From: Phlebotomus papatasi
Taxonomy: Eukaryota; Arthropoda; Insecta; Diptera; Psychodidae
Assembly (NCBI RefSeq): GCF_024763615.1
Contig: NC_077224.1
Span: forward strand, 67,218,712-67,282,711
Reading direction: 5' to 3'
Length of the DNA stretch: 64,000 nt
Shown: one piece after another, positions 22,877 through 36,900 of the stretch
How positions within the stretch are numbered: the first letter of the stretch is position 1
Layout of the letters: each line of letters starts with the position of its first letter
Program-made: the position numbers and the translations under genes
Notes under the pieces: generated by a model
Database searches by the model: none
Seen by the model: the letters and a program-made list of their open reading frames with translations, nothing else
Told to the model about the DNA's origin: nothing

Positions 22877-23023
22877 GTTTAATCATTGACACCTCCTATA
22901 ATTTTATTTGTTTTCCTTGATTTCGGCAGCAAATCTGCCTTCAAGATTTTCTTCTAAGTGATTAAAAAAAAGTTTCAGGAATATTTTTGCAGCTTGAAGA
23001 AGGAGCAAACAAAAAGGAATAAA
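22877..23023 (+). other. eIF4A: eIF4A 3' UTR with AATAAA
   Basis: After the TAA stop, AATAAA at 23018-23023 is the first good polyadenylation hexamer. Further AATAAA-like words follow to about 23630, so longer forms are possible. Confidence 0.5.
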
Positions 23024-24787
23024 ATTCAAAAATTAATATCTTTCATTAAGAATATTAAAAAAAAAATTAAAAAAATAAGAGAAAGGTCTAATTATAAATT
23101 ATTTGAGATTGATTTGTAGGAGATGCAGCAAAAAGTATTTTTAGGATCTCTTAAGAAGAAAATTTTGTCAGCAGAATTGTAACCTTTGTCACAACTTTTT
23201 TTTTGTTTTATCAAGAATGAACAAGAGGAGATCTATGAAACACCTTCTAAGAGCATCAGGTAAATACAGAAAAAGTAATTAAATTAATAATGAAGTGCTT
23301 ATTTTTTGGTAGAATTTTCTTTGCCAGATAGCAGCTAATAAGATTTAAAAAAAAAGAAAATGATTTCTCATGAAATATTCGTGTTGTGCAGGAGAAGAGT
23401 TTTGTTTTTTTCTTTGTATAATTTTTATTTTTTAGGAAAGTGGAGAGAAAATTGTATGAAATTTTGATTGTTTTTGTAAATTGATTTTAAAAATTGATTG
23501 TGAATTTTACAACAAAAAAAAAACTGAGCTGAAAGGAGAAATAATTTTATCTTGCACTCAAAATAAAATCCCAAGAATTATAAATTAAAAAAAAAGAATA
23601 ATATGGAAGAAAAATATAAAATAAACTCACTGGAAATTTCTTTTTTGTATTCCATAAAGAAATGTAAGCGAAATTGATGTAGATTCTTATTATAAAGAAA
23701 AAGAAAGAATATCTTTTAAAAAACTAATCTTGAGGGCATTAAAACATTTTGAAATTTCATGTGAAATTGCAATGTGGTTTTTTTTTAGGCGGCTGGAGTT
23801 TTCTTAAATCGGCTTTTGTGATTATGACTCAGACTTTGGAGTTTATAACGACTGTAAATTTGAAACATCCGCGAAAATTATCGATAAGTTTGTCGTTTAG
23901 TCGTTATGTCTGCAGATTTTCGTTTTGGAGGATTTTTAACGAATAGTGTTGCCATGTAGCAAACATTAAAGTGCAGTGGCGCCTGTGAAATTTTGATACA
24001 CAAGGTAAAGCAAATCAAATGAAATATTCATTTGATATGAATTGAATTGGTAAGTGATTGTTTTTGTAAGTAAAGCAATTTTCAGACACTGGAACAAATT
24101 CCACGTTACAATATAAATAATAAATAGTTTTCAAACTACTTTGGAATTGCATAAATCCAAACTTCCAGATTGGTTGATCCGGAATTTCAAACTTTACCAT
24201 TATTAGATATTAGCATGAGTTTCTGATTCGTACAGTGCCCGCTCTCTAATACGGATGTGTGTTCAGCAATGAAAATTAATTATCGTGTGATATTTTTGCT
24301 TAATAAATGAAGTATAATAGCATAGAATTCTACAATTATGTCTTTTTAATCTTCTTTAAAACTTTTATTATAATTCTACAAAAAAAAACTTTTATTATAT
24401 TTTCGAGACGTTGAATAAATTCAAAAAATCCATCCGGATAACGAAGCGCATGTCTGTTATATTGTCTCCCAATCATCCTTATAACAAAGCCGGCACTGTA
24501 AATTACAAAATTTCTGAATCGAATTGAATTGATAATAGATTGTAACGTATCTTACTCGTTAACGCTGAGAACTCGAGCTTATGCCAATTTTCATCAGTTT
24601 TTAGAAAAAAGTTCAAAATAAGCTTTCAAAAATAGCTTTCGAAAAACTCCAAAAATACAAGACAAATTACTATTCTAATTACACAGCGATATTAGACAGT
24701 AATTAGGTTACCAGTGCACACTCTCTAACTTAAATCGGAGTTATTCGGATAATACCTTGACGGATTTAATTTAAAATAAAGTAATTT
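23024..24787. other. Intergenic, nothing recognised
   Basis: Very AT-rich sequence with homopolymer runs. It may include a longer eIF4A 3' UTR up to about 23700. No gene is supported. Confidence 0.4.
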
Positions 24788-24960
24788 ATCCTATTCCTTG
24801 CTATAGAATTTCATATCATACGTAAATTGAGTGATTTTTAATAATTTATTGCTACACGCAACTGGATGGATTTTTAATTACTTTAGTCCTTCAATTACTG
24901 GGAAAAAGTAGCCCGACAGAGATGAAAATACATTTTGCTGATTTTTTCTCACTGCGTGGA
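24788..24960. mobile_element. Partial piggyBac-like MITE
   Basis: Matches the left part of the 1395-1933 element (ATACGTAAATTGAGTGATTTT, then GCCCGACAGAGATGAAAATA). The left TTAA-CCC junction is decayed and the right half is missing. Confidence 0.5.
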
Positions 24961-25089
24961 AATTTAAAGTGAAAAAATGTACGATATTAGGAATAGAGGA
25001 AATAATATTTATGTTCGAGAGCGAGACGTTCAACAAATTCAAAAAAGACATCCGAATGAAGCGGACGAAGCGAACATCTGGCATTTTAA

Positions 25090-25198
25090 GCCTTAAAAGG
25101 TGTAAAATTAACATTACAAATGTTGATATATTTTTACACCTAAAAAGTGTTAAAGTTATGAGGAAAAAAGTTAATCGCACCCCCGTTTTTTCTCAGTG
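25090..25198. mobile_element. Right-half copy of the 15632-15885 MITE
   Basis: Shares GTGTAAAATTAACATT, TTTTTACACCTAAAAAGTGT and the terminal TTTTTCTCAGTG with that element. Confidence 0.55.
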
Positions 25199-25296
25199 TA
25201 GAACTTATGTCGAAAAATCACAAAATTGTTAATCAAAATGTGTTTTAGGTAAAAAAAAAATTAAAGATTTCTACAAACTAGCTATTTGCATAACGT

Positions 25297-25427
25297 GGCC
25301 TTGACAGACTTGAGGATTAGCCGAGAGACGGCTTGGCGTAATTATATTTGAAATAATGATTAAACCATATTTCTATCATTTTCCGCTAAGCCGTCTCTCG
25401 GCTTAAATCCTAAGTGTGTCAAGGACC
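25297..25427. mobile_element. 131-bp hairpin MITE
   Basis: Ends are GGCCTTGACAGACTTGAGGA and the near complement ending GTGTCAAGGACC; the inner arms are AGCCGAGAGACGGCTT and complement. A TAA follows on the right; the left flank TAACG is ambiguous. A diverged relative brackets the nest at about 58990-60540. Confidence 0.6.
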
Positions 25428-25704
25428 TAAGTGATGGGATGACTCGAGACTCGACTCTATAGTTTTCTGATGCATTAGACTAGAATTAGAAGATACGAAA
25501 TTTAGTAGTTCCTTGTATTTGTCCTTAAACCGTAAGGATTACTCAAGATCCAAAATTTGTATGCATAATCTGTTATTCCATGTTATTCTAATGCGATTAT
25601 AATTATTCCAAATGTATGATTCTTTTGATAATTTAATAATTCGGCATCCGTAATTCTAAATTATTCCATTTTGTTATCATGTTTATTCCCGTAAACAGAT
25701 TGTT

Positions 25705-25852
25705 TTAACCCTTTAAGGGCGAGAAGGTCAAAAATCGAGGGTCAGAAAAAATCATTTTTTCTAACTTTTTAGAGCAAAATACAACTTTAGAAGGCGGTAG
25801 AAAAAAAATCATTTTTGGGTCACGGGTAACCCAATCGTCCTTAAAGGGTTAA
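25705..25852. mobile_element. 140-bp piggyBac-like MITE (TTAA target site)
   Basis: TTAA at 25705-25708 and 25849-25852 flank an element beginning CCCTTTAAGGGCG and ending CGTCCTTAAAGGG. The same CCCTTTAAGGAC-type end recurs near 46017, 46796 and 56709. Confidence 0.75.
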
Positions 25853-26337
25853 GAGCAATTTTAATTTTTCATTCTACAGCATTCGTCACTTTCAAACATA
25901 AAAATATATCATAAGTCCTAAAATACAACCTTTTAGAAGAACAGTTTGAAGTTAGATATAAAATATTGAACTACATTTATTTTAGAATACTTGCAATTTT
26001 TGAATTGAATTGAAAATGTGAATAATATTTGAGGTTATGCGAAGAAAGTTTTGCGGGAGTCTGAATTAAAACCATTTTTCTCTGGTGTTTTCTCAATATT
26101 ATTGTATTATATTAACTTCTGCAGCAAATTCCATTTATTTATTTATTATATTTGGAACTCCGAAAAATGCTCATTTATTAATGTTTTTTGAAATTTAAAA
26201 AAAAAATCCGTGAAAATCTGTAATGTAGCGCGGAATTTTATGAAAGAAGAAGGAATAATTCAATCAATAACTGAAACATAGTGATCAGAACAAAGCGACA
26301 ACAATAAAGGAACATGGGATTCTTTGATTCCATTTGA

Positions 26338-26884
26338 TTAACCCATTCCTTACCATGGTATTATACATCATACGTAAATTGAGTGATTTTAGATGATTTA
26401 TTCCTGGGCAATTTTTATCCAAATTATTGTCGGGAATAGATTTTTAGTAACTTTAATCCTTTAATTATTTGGAAAAAATAGCCCGACACAGATGGAAATA
26501 CATTTTGTTGTTCTTTTCTCGCTTCGCGGATGGTCATGCAAAATTTTTGCTCAAAATGGCGGACGAAAAATATGATATCCCGTCGAATTTGTTTAAATTG
26601 GCCTTCATCATCTTTCCTGATTTGAATTCTGATTGCCAATTTGTTTTCTTGGATAGCTACTCTATCTAAAGTAATAGAGTTTGTAAGTTTGTAATGAATT
26701 AATACACAGAATTTATATTCAGTGAAAGTTAAGACGTGTGTTTGACAAGGGCTTCCCGCGCCCCAATAATAGGTTAAATATTTTTTCTGTTCAAAAAATT
26801 CATCTATTAATCTGTAGAAAACTAATTTCAAAATACGAACATTCTTATTTCAAGTATTTCTAGTACATTGACTGAATGGGTTAA
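26338..26884. mobile_element. piggyBac-like MITE, copy 2 (TTAA target site)
   Basis: TTAA at 26338-26341 and 26881-26884 flank a copy of the 1395-1933 element. Both share CCCATTCCTTACCAT at the left, an internal CAAAATGGCGGAC word, and GTACATTGACTGAATGGG at the right. Confidence 0.8.
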
Positions 26885-27559
26885 GTTAAGGTGATCCTGT
26901 TTGATTGCAATGATTCTTGGAGGGAATATCATTTCAGATTCTATCAGAATCTTATATATGTAAGTGATTCCATGAATTCTGCAAATTTAGACGGAAAAAT
27001 TTGTCAGTATTGCAAACTTGAAGAATTGCTGATTAGGCTAATTCGAGCAAGATACGATAATTACTGATCCAAGCGACATTAAGAATTGCAGAAACATGGT
27101 TAGTATTTCATAAATTACATAATTTTAATTATTTTATAAATATAAGGGGGGAAAGAATCCGAAAACACTATATATATCCAATTTATTATTTTTTCTCAAA
27201 AACATTTCTTCATATTTGTAAGAAAAACTTTCTCTGATCGCCATTGAAAATTTCATGAAATTTTGCTTCTCTTCCACCTAGTGTTGCCATATGCGAATCC
27301 GCTAGATTTTCTGCTGAACTCGCCATCGCCGTTTTCATTCGTGTTCGCTTGTTGCCGGAAAGTAGTCGCCATCGCACTTCTGTCGACGATAATTTTCTTC
27401 TCACCGAGAAAATTAAACTTGTGAACAGTGCCATTTAGCCATATTCCACTGCGCTTAACCCCAAAGGCGAACGTGAGCGCGCGGAGAACCCAGAAAAATT
27501 TGGAGGAAAAGCCAAAAGCCGAGACACAAAACCGCCACGAAGGGGCTCCCCGGAGAGAA
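26885..27559. other. Upstream region of the profilin gene, nothing specific
   Basis: No repeat or gene recognised. From about 27290 the base composition becomes more GC-rich, which suggests the start of the profilin promoter or 5' exon region. Confidence 0.35.
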
Positions 27560-27901
27560 AAGCGAAGGAGGCGCTGATTCATTCAACTTGCAGTGAAATT
27601 TTTTTGGGTGTTGCGCAGAAACGACATTTGAGATCTCTCTCTCCGTTGTATTTTTCTGTTTCACCCATTCACATTGCGTTTTTTTGCCAACACAGACCAG
27701 TAAGAAGAAGAGAAAAAAAAACGAGAAGAAACGCGAAAAGCCAAAAAAAAACCGCGAGTGTTAATTCCGGCTGGTCTCTGGGCAAACTCTTCACACCGGA
27801 AGATTATCCTTGTGTAATTGTGTAATTTTAACCCAGTTTGGGGCGCATTTACCTTTTTTTGGGCATATTAGCTGGCAAGAAGAATACGCTACTAAATCAC
27901 A
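27560..27901 (+). promoter_or_regulatory. Profilin 5' UTR and proximal promoter candidate
   Basis: GC-richer than its surroundings and directly upstream of the profilin start. It ends CACAATG, a good match to the insect start context. There is a pyrimidine-rich stretch near 27630-27660. No exact transcription start can be fixed. Confidence 0.4.
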
Positions 27902-30900
27902 ATGAGCTGGCAGGATTACGTTGACAATCAGCTTCTGGCTTCCCGGTGCGTTTCGAAAGCGGCCATTGCTGGTCACGACGGTGGCGTTTGGGCCAAATCC
28001 GATGGATTCGAGGTAAATACAAATCCCCATTGTCATATTTGTGCATAAGATTGTCTTGGAAGATACTCTTGGATAGGGTCTTCTTGCATGGAAAATCCCC
28101 CTAAAAATTGCCCACCATTTGCTCCATATTAGCTTGCTCATGTGCTCAATCGTCCGGAAGGGGCCCTTGGGCTACCCTATGTTCTCAAGTGATCCTAAAA
28201 TATTCCCCAAAGTGATGTGTGAAGTGGAAAAGTGAGTGGAGTTCCCAAATGGGAAAGTGTGAGTCCGGGAGATGGAGAAATGTCTCGACACAAGTTCAAG
28301 GGTGTGACCTCTCTCTGTTGGCGCACTTTGCCGGTTTCATTGGCCTCCACGCGACACAGGCACACCCCAAAATCACCCATCGGCATCCTTAGTCATCAAA
28401 TAACCGGAAATTGGTGGATTTCTTGTGATAATTGACCCAGAAATTGCAGAAAAATTGCCCAATCAATCGACCTTTGTGCCAATGTCTGGCACGCTTTTTC
28501 CCTCCTCCTGCCCCTTTGGCCCATTTCTGGGCTTCCAAATCTCCCTTCTGAGGTAATCCCATGGTCAAGTGAGAGAAAGATACAGTCAGAGTGCGTCAGT
28601 TCAGCCAGTGAATGATAATATTCTGGGATTTTTGCCACAGTCATCGCCGGCGAATGTCAAAATGGCTGCCATTTTGTCAAAAAAAAAAAAGAATTTCTGC
28701 AAATCACATCCACGTTTCTTGATTCGCGACAACCATTGCCCCAATATCTCCCCAAAAGACATTTCCAAACCACCCTTAGAATTACCCAATCCTTACCCAA
28801 GAAACCTCCCAAAAAATCTTGCAATTATCAGAAATCTTACCGGAAAAATCCCCAAAATATGACTCAACCTTGTTTCCCCTCCTTCAAACTCCCCATCCAA
28901 AGGAACCCACCAAGATGTCGAAGATGCTGGGAATATCGGGCAGTGATAATCCCATATATAAAGGGGGATATTTGCAAGTTGCTTAAGCAATAACTGTTCT
29001 TATTTGGTTCAGTTAGCGTGAAATTGCAACTATTAGCCATTTGATGTTGTATTTACAACGCTTAACAATTGTACTACCAGAGAGAGATGATACTTTTCCC
29101 CGGTAAGATGGATTGTCTTATCGAGTCGATTCACTGGCACAAAACTTACATGATTGCCATGACGGATAAGGTATCAATTGAGTTGTACTTCCGTGCCAAA
29201 TATGACTCCTCCTCTGTGTCACAGACACGTCACCAAGAGAGTGGAATATTAAGTTATTTTAACCCTTCATTGACTATACTTTTGTTGTGGATGATCTCGA
29301 ATCTGCTAATGGCCTTGTGTGATGAGTGGAAAATTCCTAATAATTTGACCATTTTGGACTAAAAGCTAGATTCGAAAGTTTAAGAGTGAATGTAAGAAAG
29401 AGCGTGGAAAGTATTCAATCTTATCAGCATTTTAAATGTCTCCAAGTCGATTGGGAGCTTTTAAGAGAAAGAAATCTACAATGTATTCTTAAATAGTCCT
29501 CCTGAGACAAAACAGGGTGATTCCTTAAATACCGTAGATGTGGGTAACTTTGCCTCCCTGCTTATCTTAAGCTTTTCTTTAATTCTACCATTTGAGGGTG
29601 ATCCAGGGGGTGAATTCTAAATTTTGGTGAAACTCTCTCACTAGTGAGAAAATCAAAACGAAGATCTCATAGTAGACTTTTCACACCTGCTAGAATTGCG
29701 ATTCCCAGATTGTAGTGAAAAGTGACTGACAGCATTCATGGAGAGCTTTTGCTAGAATGCCAATCGCACACATTACAAATTCTTGAGTACGTGCAACGAG
29801 TACTATCCCGTCTGACACAGGGTAAGGGGGATCCAGCCTTGAGCCATTAATTAACACCCAGCTTTAGGCACTATTTCAGCCCTCATAGGCAAGATCCGAG
29901 TGGTAAGCACAAATTAAGGACTGAATCTTGCCACGTATATCAATGGCGGTGGAATGAAACTGTCAATTTCACATCCTGATTTCACCTTCAAATTTTATAT
30001 AAATTATAGAAGCTATAAAGACAGGGATAGGTTTTATTTAACCAGGCTGAACGATTTAACACTTTAGAAAAGCAAAAACTATTCTGAAAAAAATTGTCTC
30101 CTGAAAAATACCCCCGAAAGGAAATAAAAACACGTATTTCAACATAGGAAATTTGTTTATAGTTACCACGACACATTTCTCTAGACGAAACGCACCCACG
30201 CACATTTATTATTATTAAAAAAACCACTAAAATCAATGAGAATCTTTGCGAGAATTTTAAAAACAAATAAAATGATTGGAAAATATTCCATTTTGTTACT
30301 GACAGCTAAGCAACAAGGGCCGGCAACATAATTTTCGTAGTTCCGCTGCTCACCACCATGAACGCAAAACAGTATCCTTCACATATATTTAGTAAGGGGT
30401 ATTTTGTATGGGAGCTTCTTAAAAGTAAGGTATGAAAGATAGGGGTTAATTGAGGCTTTAATCCACGTTTACTTAATCAGACGGGATGCTACAAAGGAGT
30501 CGTTACAGAAGGATTTGAATCTGCGGGATGTGCGAGTCAATTTCTCTCGGTCACTAAAGAGCTCGCGAGTGCAAGTGAGAGTTTCAAAAATTAGACCTCT
30601 GGAGGGGAATTCTGTAACGCTCTGGCGATGCCATGTGACAAATTGGGTTCGAATCTTAGGAGAGCTTTTTCGAAAATGCGATTCTGTAACCGTGACATTG
30701 CCATATTTCAGCTCACGTGGCATTGTCAGAAGTCACATATTTCAGATTTCTGGCAATTCAATGACAATGAATTTTGTTAAACAAATCATTCAAGACGTAC
30801 TGTATTTTCATAAATTCATCAGTAAAGGGATTTCATTAAAAATTCAGTGAATTGCATTTTCGAACTCATATGATATGACAAAAAAAGCTCGAATGGCATT

Positions 30901-33900
30901 GTCAGATTTCGAACTCACGCGTGACAATGCCACGAAAATTACAGAATTCCCCTACTGATCATATGAGGGAAAAGTGTCTGACAGCATTCATGGAGAGCTT
31001 TTGCTAGAATGCCAAAACTAAAGTTTTCCAGAAGATGTCAACCTTTTTTAGGTTGATTTCGGACCATTTTGTACCACCTGTACGTCCTTTTAAAGAAGAT
31101 TTCACAATCCTAAATATATGTTTTAGAAACATTGGTCTCAATTCTGAGACCAAGCTCAAAATCAAAGTTTCAAGCTGTCAAATATTTCCAAAATCAAGAT
31201 TTCATATTCTGACGCGAAGTATTTATGGAACTTAAATTGTCTTAGTTAAGAACCAAGATTTCAAGATTTTTCACACTTAACGAAACGTCACTTCTGATAA
31301 ATATGTTCATTTCCCTTTTCAATTTGTTGAAATTTCACCATATAAATTAGGAAAATGAATTATAGGACGTATTAAAGAATAAATGAGAGACTACAAACGA
31401 GAATAAAAAAAGTGCAAAGCAAACAAGTGACATGTGATAAACCTTGAAATGCATATGCAAAATGTGATTCTTTTGGATGTATTCTCAGGATGTTCCACTT
31501 CAATACGAACATCTAGAAATATGTACAATTTCTATTAAATTACAAGACCAAACGCAGTATTTTTCATAGTGATTCTCTCTTTGTATAATCGCTTATAGAA
31601 ATAATCCTCATCAAGAGTCATTTCCGTATAAAACTCTTCAAATTGTTAGTATCTTGAAAATTCCAAGCACCTCCGAGAGGTTCTTGAAATTATTTCAAGA
31701 AAACAAGAAATTTGACGTCTTGAAATCTTGAAATATTGGTTTCAGAATTGCAAATCCTGATATCTACACGGTTTGTGTCTTGGATTTCAAGATTTCAAGA
31801 CATTTGACACCTTGATCTCGATTTTTTGATTTCAGAATACCAAAATCTTGAAATTTTCTTGATCTTGATCTTGGTCTCAGGATTGACGCCATTATTTCAC
31901 AGTATTTTGTGTAGTAAAGAAAGTCTTTTTTGCACAGTTCCGTGAACTAAATGTGATGAAATACTGAAGTACTGATGTGCAGTGTTTCCTAAAAGAATGT
32001 TATGCAAAGTCCCAAAAAGATAGACTGACAATTTTGAAAAATTTTCAAATAGTCGATGAAAAGGGTGAAAAGCTTTCGCACCAAAACATTTCTTGTTGAA
32101 AAATATAGGCTAGTGAGTTCCTCATTAGAATCGGTTTCTGTAATTCCTTTGGTACGAGAGTAGAATTATTCTGACTGTATTCAAGTTATCATCATCATAA
32201 TTTTTAACCCCTTATCCCTATTGCGAACACAGGTTCAGGGTAGAGATTTTTTAACTATTTTGAATCATTCACCGGGAAAGTTAGATTCGCCATGTGCAAA
32301 ATAGCAAAAAAAAAATAGGATGATGTATTTACCCAAAAAATGTTAGAATAGCTCTCAAAATGCGTTAAAAATTGATAATTTTGTTTTTAAACAAATTCTC
32401 ACAAATGATCAATTCAAACTACGAGTGAACCTATCATTTCACTTACAGAATCTGTACATGTTTTTGATTTTTTAATGAGAGTGAATGAAATATAGATCTA
32501 GTCATCTCGCTTACTCTCATAGACAGTTTCCAAAACATGTTTACAAAACTTCCAATAAGAGCGAGCCAGATGACTAGATCTTCTCATTTCATCACATTGA
32601 AATGTCAAAAATATGTTTACAAAACAAAAGTTATACTGCGTTGGATATTATGCCCAGCGCACAATAACATTTATTTTGTAAACATGTTTTTGACATTTCA
32701 ATGAGAATGAGTGAGATCTAGATCTAGTTATCTCGCTCACACTTATAGAAAATTTTGAAAACATGTTTACAAACAAAAGTGATTGTGCGTTGGGCATTAA
32801 GGTGTCTACACATTGGAGCTGATTTCATCAAGAATTATTTCAAGAATTTTTTAAAGAAAAATTCATATTTTTGAAGGAATTCTTGAAGAAAAATGCCTCC
32901 ACATTGGGTTTTTTATTTTCCATCAAAAATTTTTTGACAGATTGCCATCATTTCCAAGTCTCTTGCTCTTCTGACTGTTTTTCACGAAAATTTGTTATTT
33001 CACTGCTGGAAAAAGTGAGAAAAACGTTTGGTGAAGTTCCTTGGGATAGTATTTAGTGAATTTGTGAAGAAAATCTTCTAAATATGCAAGGGAATAGTGT
33101 TTTTCTAGAGATGTCGTTCCAGGTGGAATCCAACCCAGCCTTTGAAGGAACATTTCCTGTGATTTTCCTCCAGAAATTGCCGGAAGTTATTCTTGAGGTG
33201 TTCCACAGTACAGTGGCCTCGTACTCCATGGATTGCAAGATGGGTGGAAAGGAGAAAATTTACGGGCACTTTGGAATCTCTATATGCCTTGGTTACCAAT
33301 TAAAAACAAGAGCTAACCAAAGCCACCGAGGAGATCTCAGTGCAAACGAGAGCTGTCCGGAGCTACCAGAAGCCATCACTTGAACCCCCAGAAGAACATC
33401 AGAATGATCTTTTATATCATTCACTTTCTCAACCACTAGGAACTATGTGGGATTGCTTCCTTTCGAGAACACCAGAACTGGATAGCCACAGGCCTTCGAT
33501 TCCTCCGTGGGGCTCCCAGTTTGAGTAGTAGTGCATGAAAAGGTTATGAGAAATAAAAGAAAATCTAAAGTAAAATCCTTAAAAAAATTTTTTATTGAAT
33601 CAATAGATAACAAAATGCAAAAAAAAAATTTATATATATTATTTTTTATAATTCAATTTTCTAAAAAGCACTACAATGAACACCAAAGAAAAGCTTTGTA
33701 GAGTTGAATGTGATCCACTGTTGATGCAGGAAATTTGATAATTTCAACCACTCCAGTACTTTCTCCGTGTTGCTTCCATGTCCTCCTATATTTATTTTGA
33801 ACTCCTCAAGCGATCTGCCACTACTCTTTGATTTTCAGTCCTAAAGTTTTTGCCAAGAGCTGATAAATAGAATCCTGAATCTTTTGATCAGCCGGAGCAC

Positions 33901-36900
33901 TTACGTCCATGCTCCTGATGGGTTGGATTCCACCAGGAACGACATCTCCAAAAAAACACTATTCCCTTGCATATTTAGAAGATTTTCTTCACAAATTCAC
34001 TAAATACTATCCCAAGGAACTTCACCAAACGTTTTTCTCACTTTTCCAGCAGAAAATAACATTTTCGTGAAAAACAATCTTGAATCGTGATGGTTTCCGT
34101 CAAGAATTCTGTCAAGAATGACTTTGATGAATTTTATTCCAATGTGTAGCTGGTAATTTCTTTCAAAAATTCTTGATGGAAATTACCTTCAATTGGATAT
34201 GATTTTTGAAGAAATTTGTCTACACATTAGACAAATTTTCTTCAAAAATCCATCTTTTTGTCAAAAATTCTCACCAATGTGTAGGCAATTTTCTTGAAGA
34301 ACACTTCTTGAAGCTCATTTTTGATAGAAATTTCTTATAATGTGTAGACACCTTTACTCACATGGTTCTAAACTTTGTATACATTTTGAATAGTAGCAAA
34401 AAAAAATTTGTGCAACATTCCTTGTTCACAAATTGCAATAGATTTTTTTGTCCTTTAATAATCAAATTAGTTCCCAATTGTTCTAAATTTCTCCACTCTA
34501 GTGCAAACATGTGAACTTCGAAAAAGAAAAATAGTACTCAATACGAACCAAGGAATTTTCAAAAACTACCCTTACGTATGGTTCGTCGAAAAAAATATTT
34601 TTAAATTAAAAATTCGTCTGTTTACACTATAAGAGGCATTTTAGAACAGTTGAGAACTAATTTGAGAATTAAGAAGTCTATCTAATTTTGTATAATAGAA
34701 CTCAACTTTAAAGAAATTTAAGACAAGTAAGTCTTTATAAAAATTATGTCATTCTGTTTTGTATATTTTCACAATGAACAAAAAGAATTAACAAAAAATA
34801 GCAATATTTTTTTTTTAAGAATAAATGTTTATGGCAATCTAATCATAGAATAGACGTACAGTAAAAAGCTTAAAAATTTAATGATTTTTGAGAAATAAAT
34901 CTTTTAGAGTTGTATAATTTTTGACCTTGAGATATTTCGAAAGTTATTATTCAAGGTCATTGACATACTAACGCAAGGTTACTGGCGATCGTTAGTATTC
35001 TTTGAATCGGTTGGAATATTAATATCCCGAATTGAATACCGGTAATTCTGAATTAGACGACTATTGAACCTTGTACTTCTTATTGTTTTCGAATATTGTC
35101 CAAATTTGATTCCAATTGGTTTTGCAAAAAACCTTGCAAAATTATTTATTTATTTTTTATTTACTTTAATAACTTTTAAAATTTAAACTTCACGGTATTT
35201 GCAATTTCCCATTTTCTTTTTTTACAATAAATTTTCTGAAATTCCCATTTCAAATTAATCATTCACTGTGATATGTTATCGTTTCATTTTTATGTGCTCC
35301 TGCAGTCTTCGAGACTCATAAAATTGCACATACTGTACCAACGAAAAACAAGAAGTCGATAAAAGGGCAATTGAGTCTCCATCTGTGTCACCCTGCAATG
35401 GAGTAATGGTAACTGTTTACCAAATACTAGACGTATTGCCATTAAATATATATAGAACTTTTTTTTTCTCTATATATTTGTCTGTAATTTATGGTTGTGT
35501 TGCAAATTACTTGGAATTTATGATGCTTGACATAGTCTATTTTTGTTGAAAATTGTATTTAGGAATATAAAATGAAATAGGACATGGGAGTTTCCATTCA
35601 TCACAGATCATTCAAATTTTTAGTGATGTTGCGTTGGGTAAATTTCGCCATAATTTTATATGCGAAGTAATTTTCAAAGATATTGACGATGTAAGGATTA
35701 TTGAAGCCTTACGTCATGGATGGGTTAAGAAAAAGTTTTTTTTTTTTTGTGTTTTTATCACAAGAAAGTTCACACAATTAATCACAAAGTGTGTATGGTG
35801 CGAGGAAAAAGAGAAAATGTGTGTAATATGGGCAAGAAATTATGTATGTGAGTGAAGGAGAACCTTGGCAACAGATTTCTTTTGATGAGAAGAGTGTGAG
35901 ATAAAATGTTGATTCATCGTAACATTTTTGGTGACTATATTTCTCATGAGACATGGCATTCCCCAAATGAGACACATTTTCCAACTAATCTCATCCCAAT
36001 GAGTGTAATATATTAAAAATAGGCTGAGAAGATGTGACTATGAGAGAGGGATTAATTTGCAGATGCCCCGAGTACAATGTCCTATATTTAATTGACAATT
36101 CATTCATAAAAATTTTCTTGTGTGATATGGGACGAGTATGAGTCATAAAATTACAATTGCATTTCGAGGTTTCTTTTTTTATCCTGGTTAACGACCATTT
36201 ATGCTGTGTTTACAGAAACAGGGGAGGAAGAGAGGTAGTGTATGGTGTTGCGAAAGAGGGAAGAAATAAGGTAGAAAAGAGTGGGCACGTGTCTGATTTG
36301 TGTGCAATGAGCGTGCATTGTGTGAAAGAGAAATAAAATAATCCTACAAGAAAAGTAATGCGGTATTCAGACTGAAGATTTATGATTGAGATTTAACATT
36401 GAAAGTCTTAGTTTGAAATGATGGTGTAGTATTTGTTATGCCCAAAATATAAAGGTTCAAATGAATCCTCAGTTTTGTTCTGAAGGTTGAAAATTGTCCT
36501 AGGACGGTGATGGACCCATGGGTAAGGGACAGAATTGTAAAAGTCTAACTAATTTATTAGATAGTACTTCTCGAGTTCCACAAATGTCCCAGTCTCTTTT
36601 ATCTTGGAAAATACTGATTTTTTTTTTAATAATTTGGATAATATAATTTTGTGACAGGTTATCCTACTTTCTGTACAATGCACATCGATTGACATCCTTT
36701 ATGAATGCTGTTCGAATTGCTTTTATCTTCTGTGGCAAAAATGTAAACATTTTCTAATGTTTCGATCATGGACTCTGTGGATAGTCATAGTGTGTCTATT
36801 AGTGACAAGTCCCGGGTTCGAGTCTGGGCAGTTGTAGATTTTAGGTGTGATTCTTACATAATCACATCTATTACAGCTGTCGTGCCAGTCACGAATTCGT

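Noticed and set aside
28940..29020. TATA-containing internal promoter in profilin intron 1
   Set aside because: The TATA-like word and TTCAGTTAG are about 58 bases apart, too far for a normal core promoter. There is no other support.
29069..29362. 97-aa open frame in profilin intron
   Set aside because: No recognisable domain, composition like the surrounding intron, no splice or repeat context. Treated as chance.
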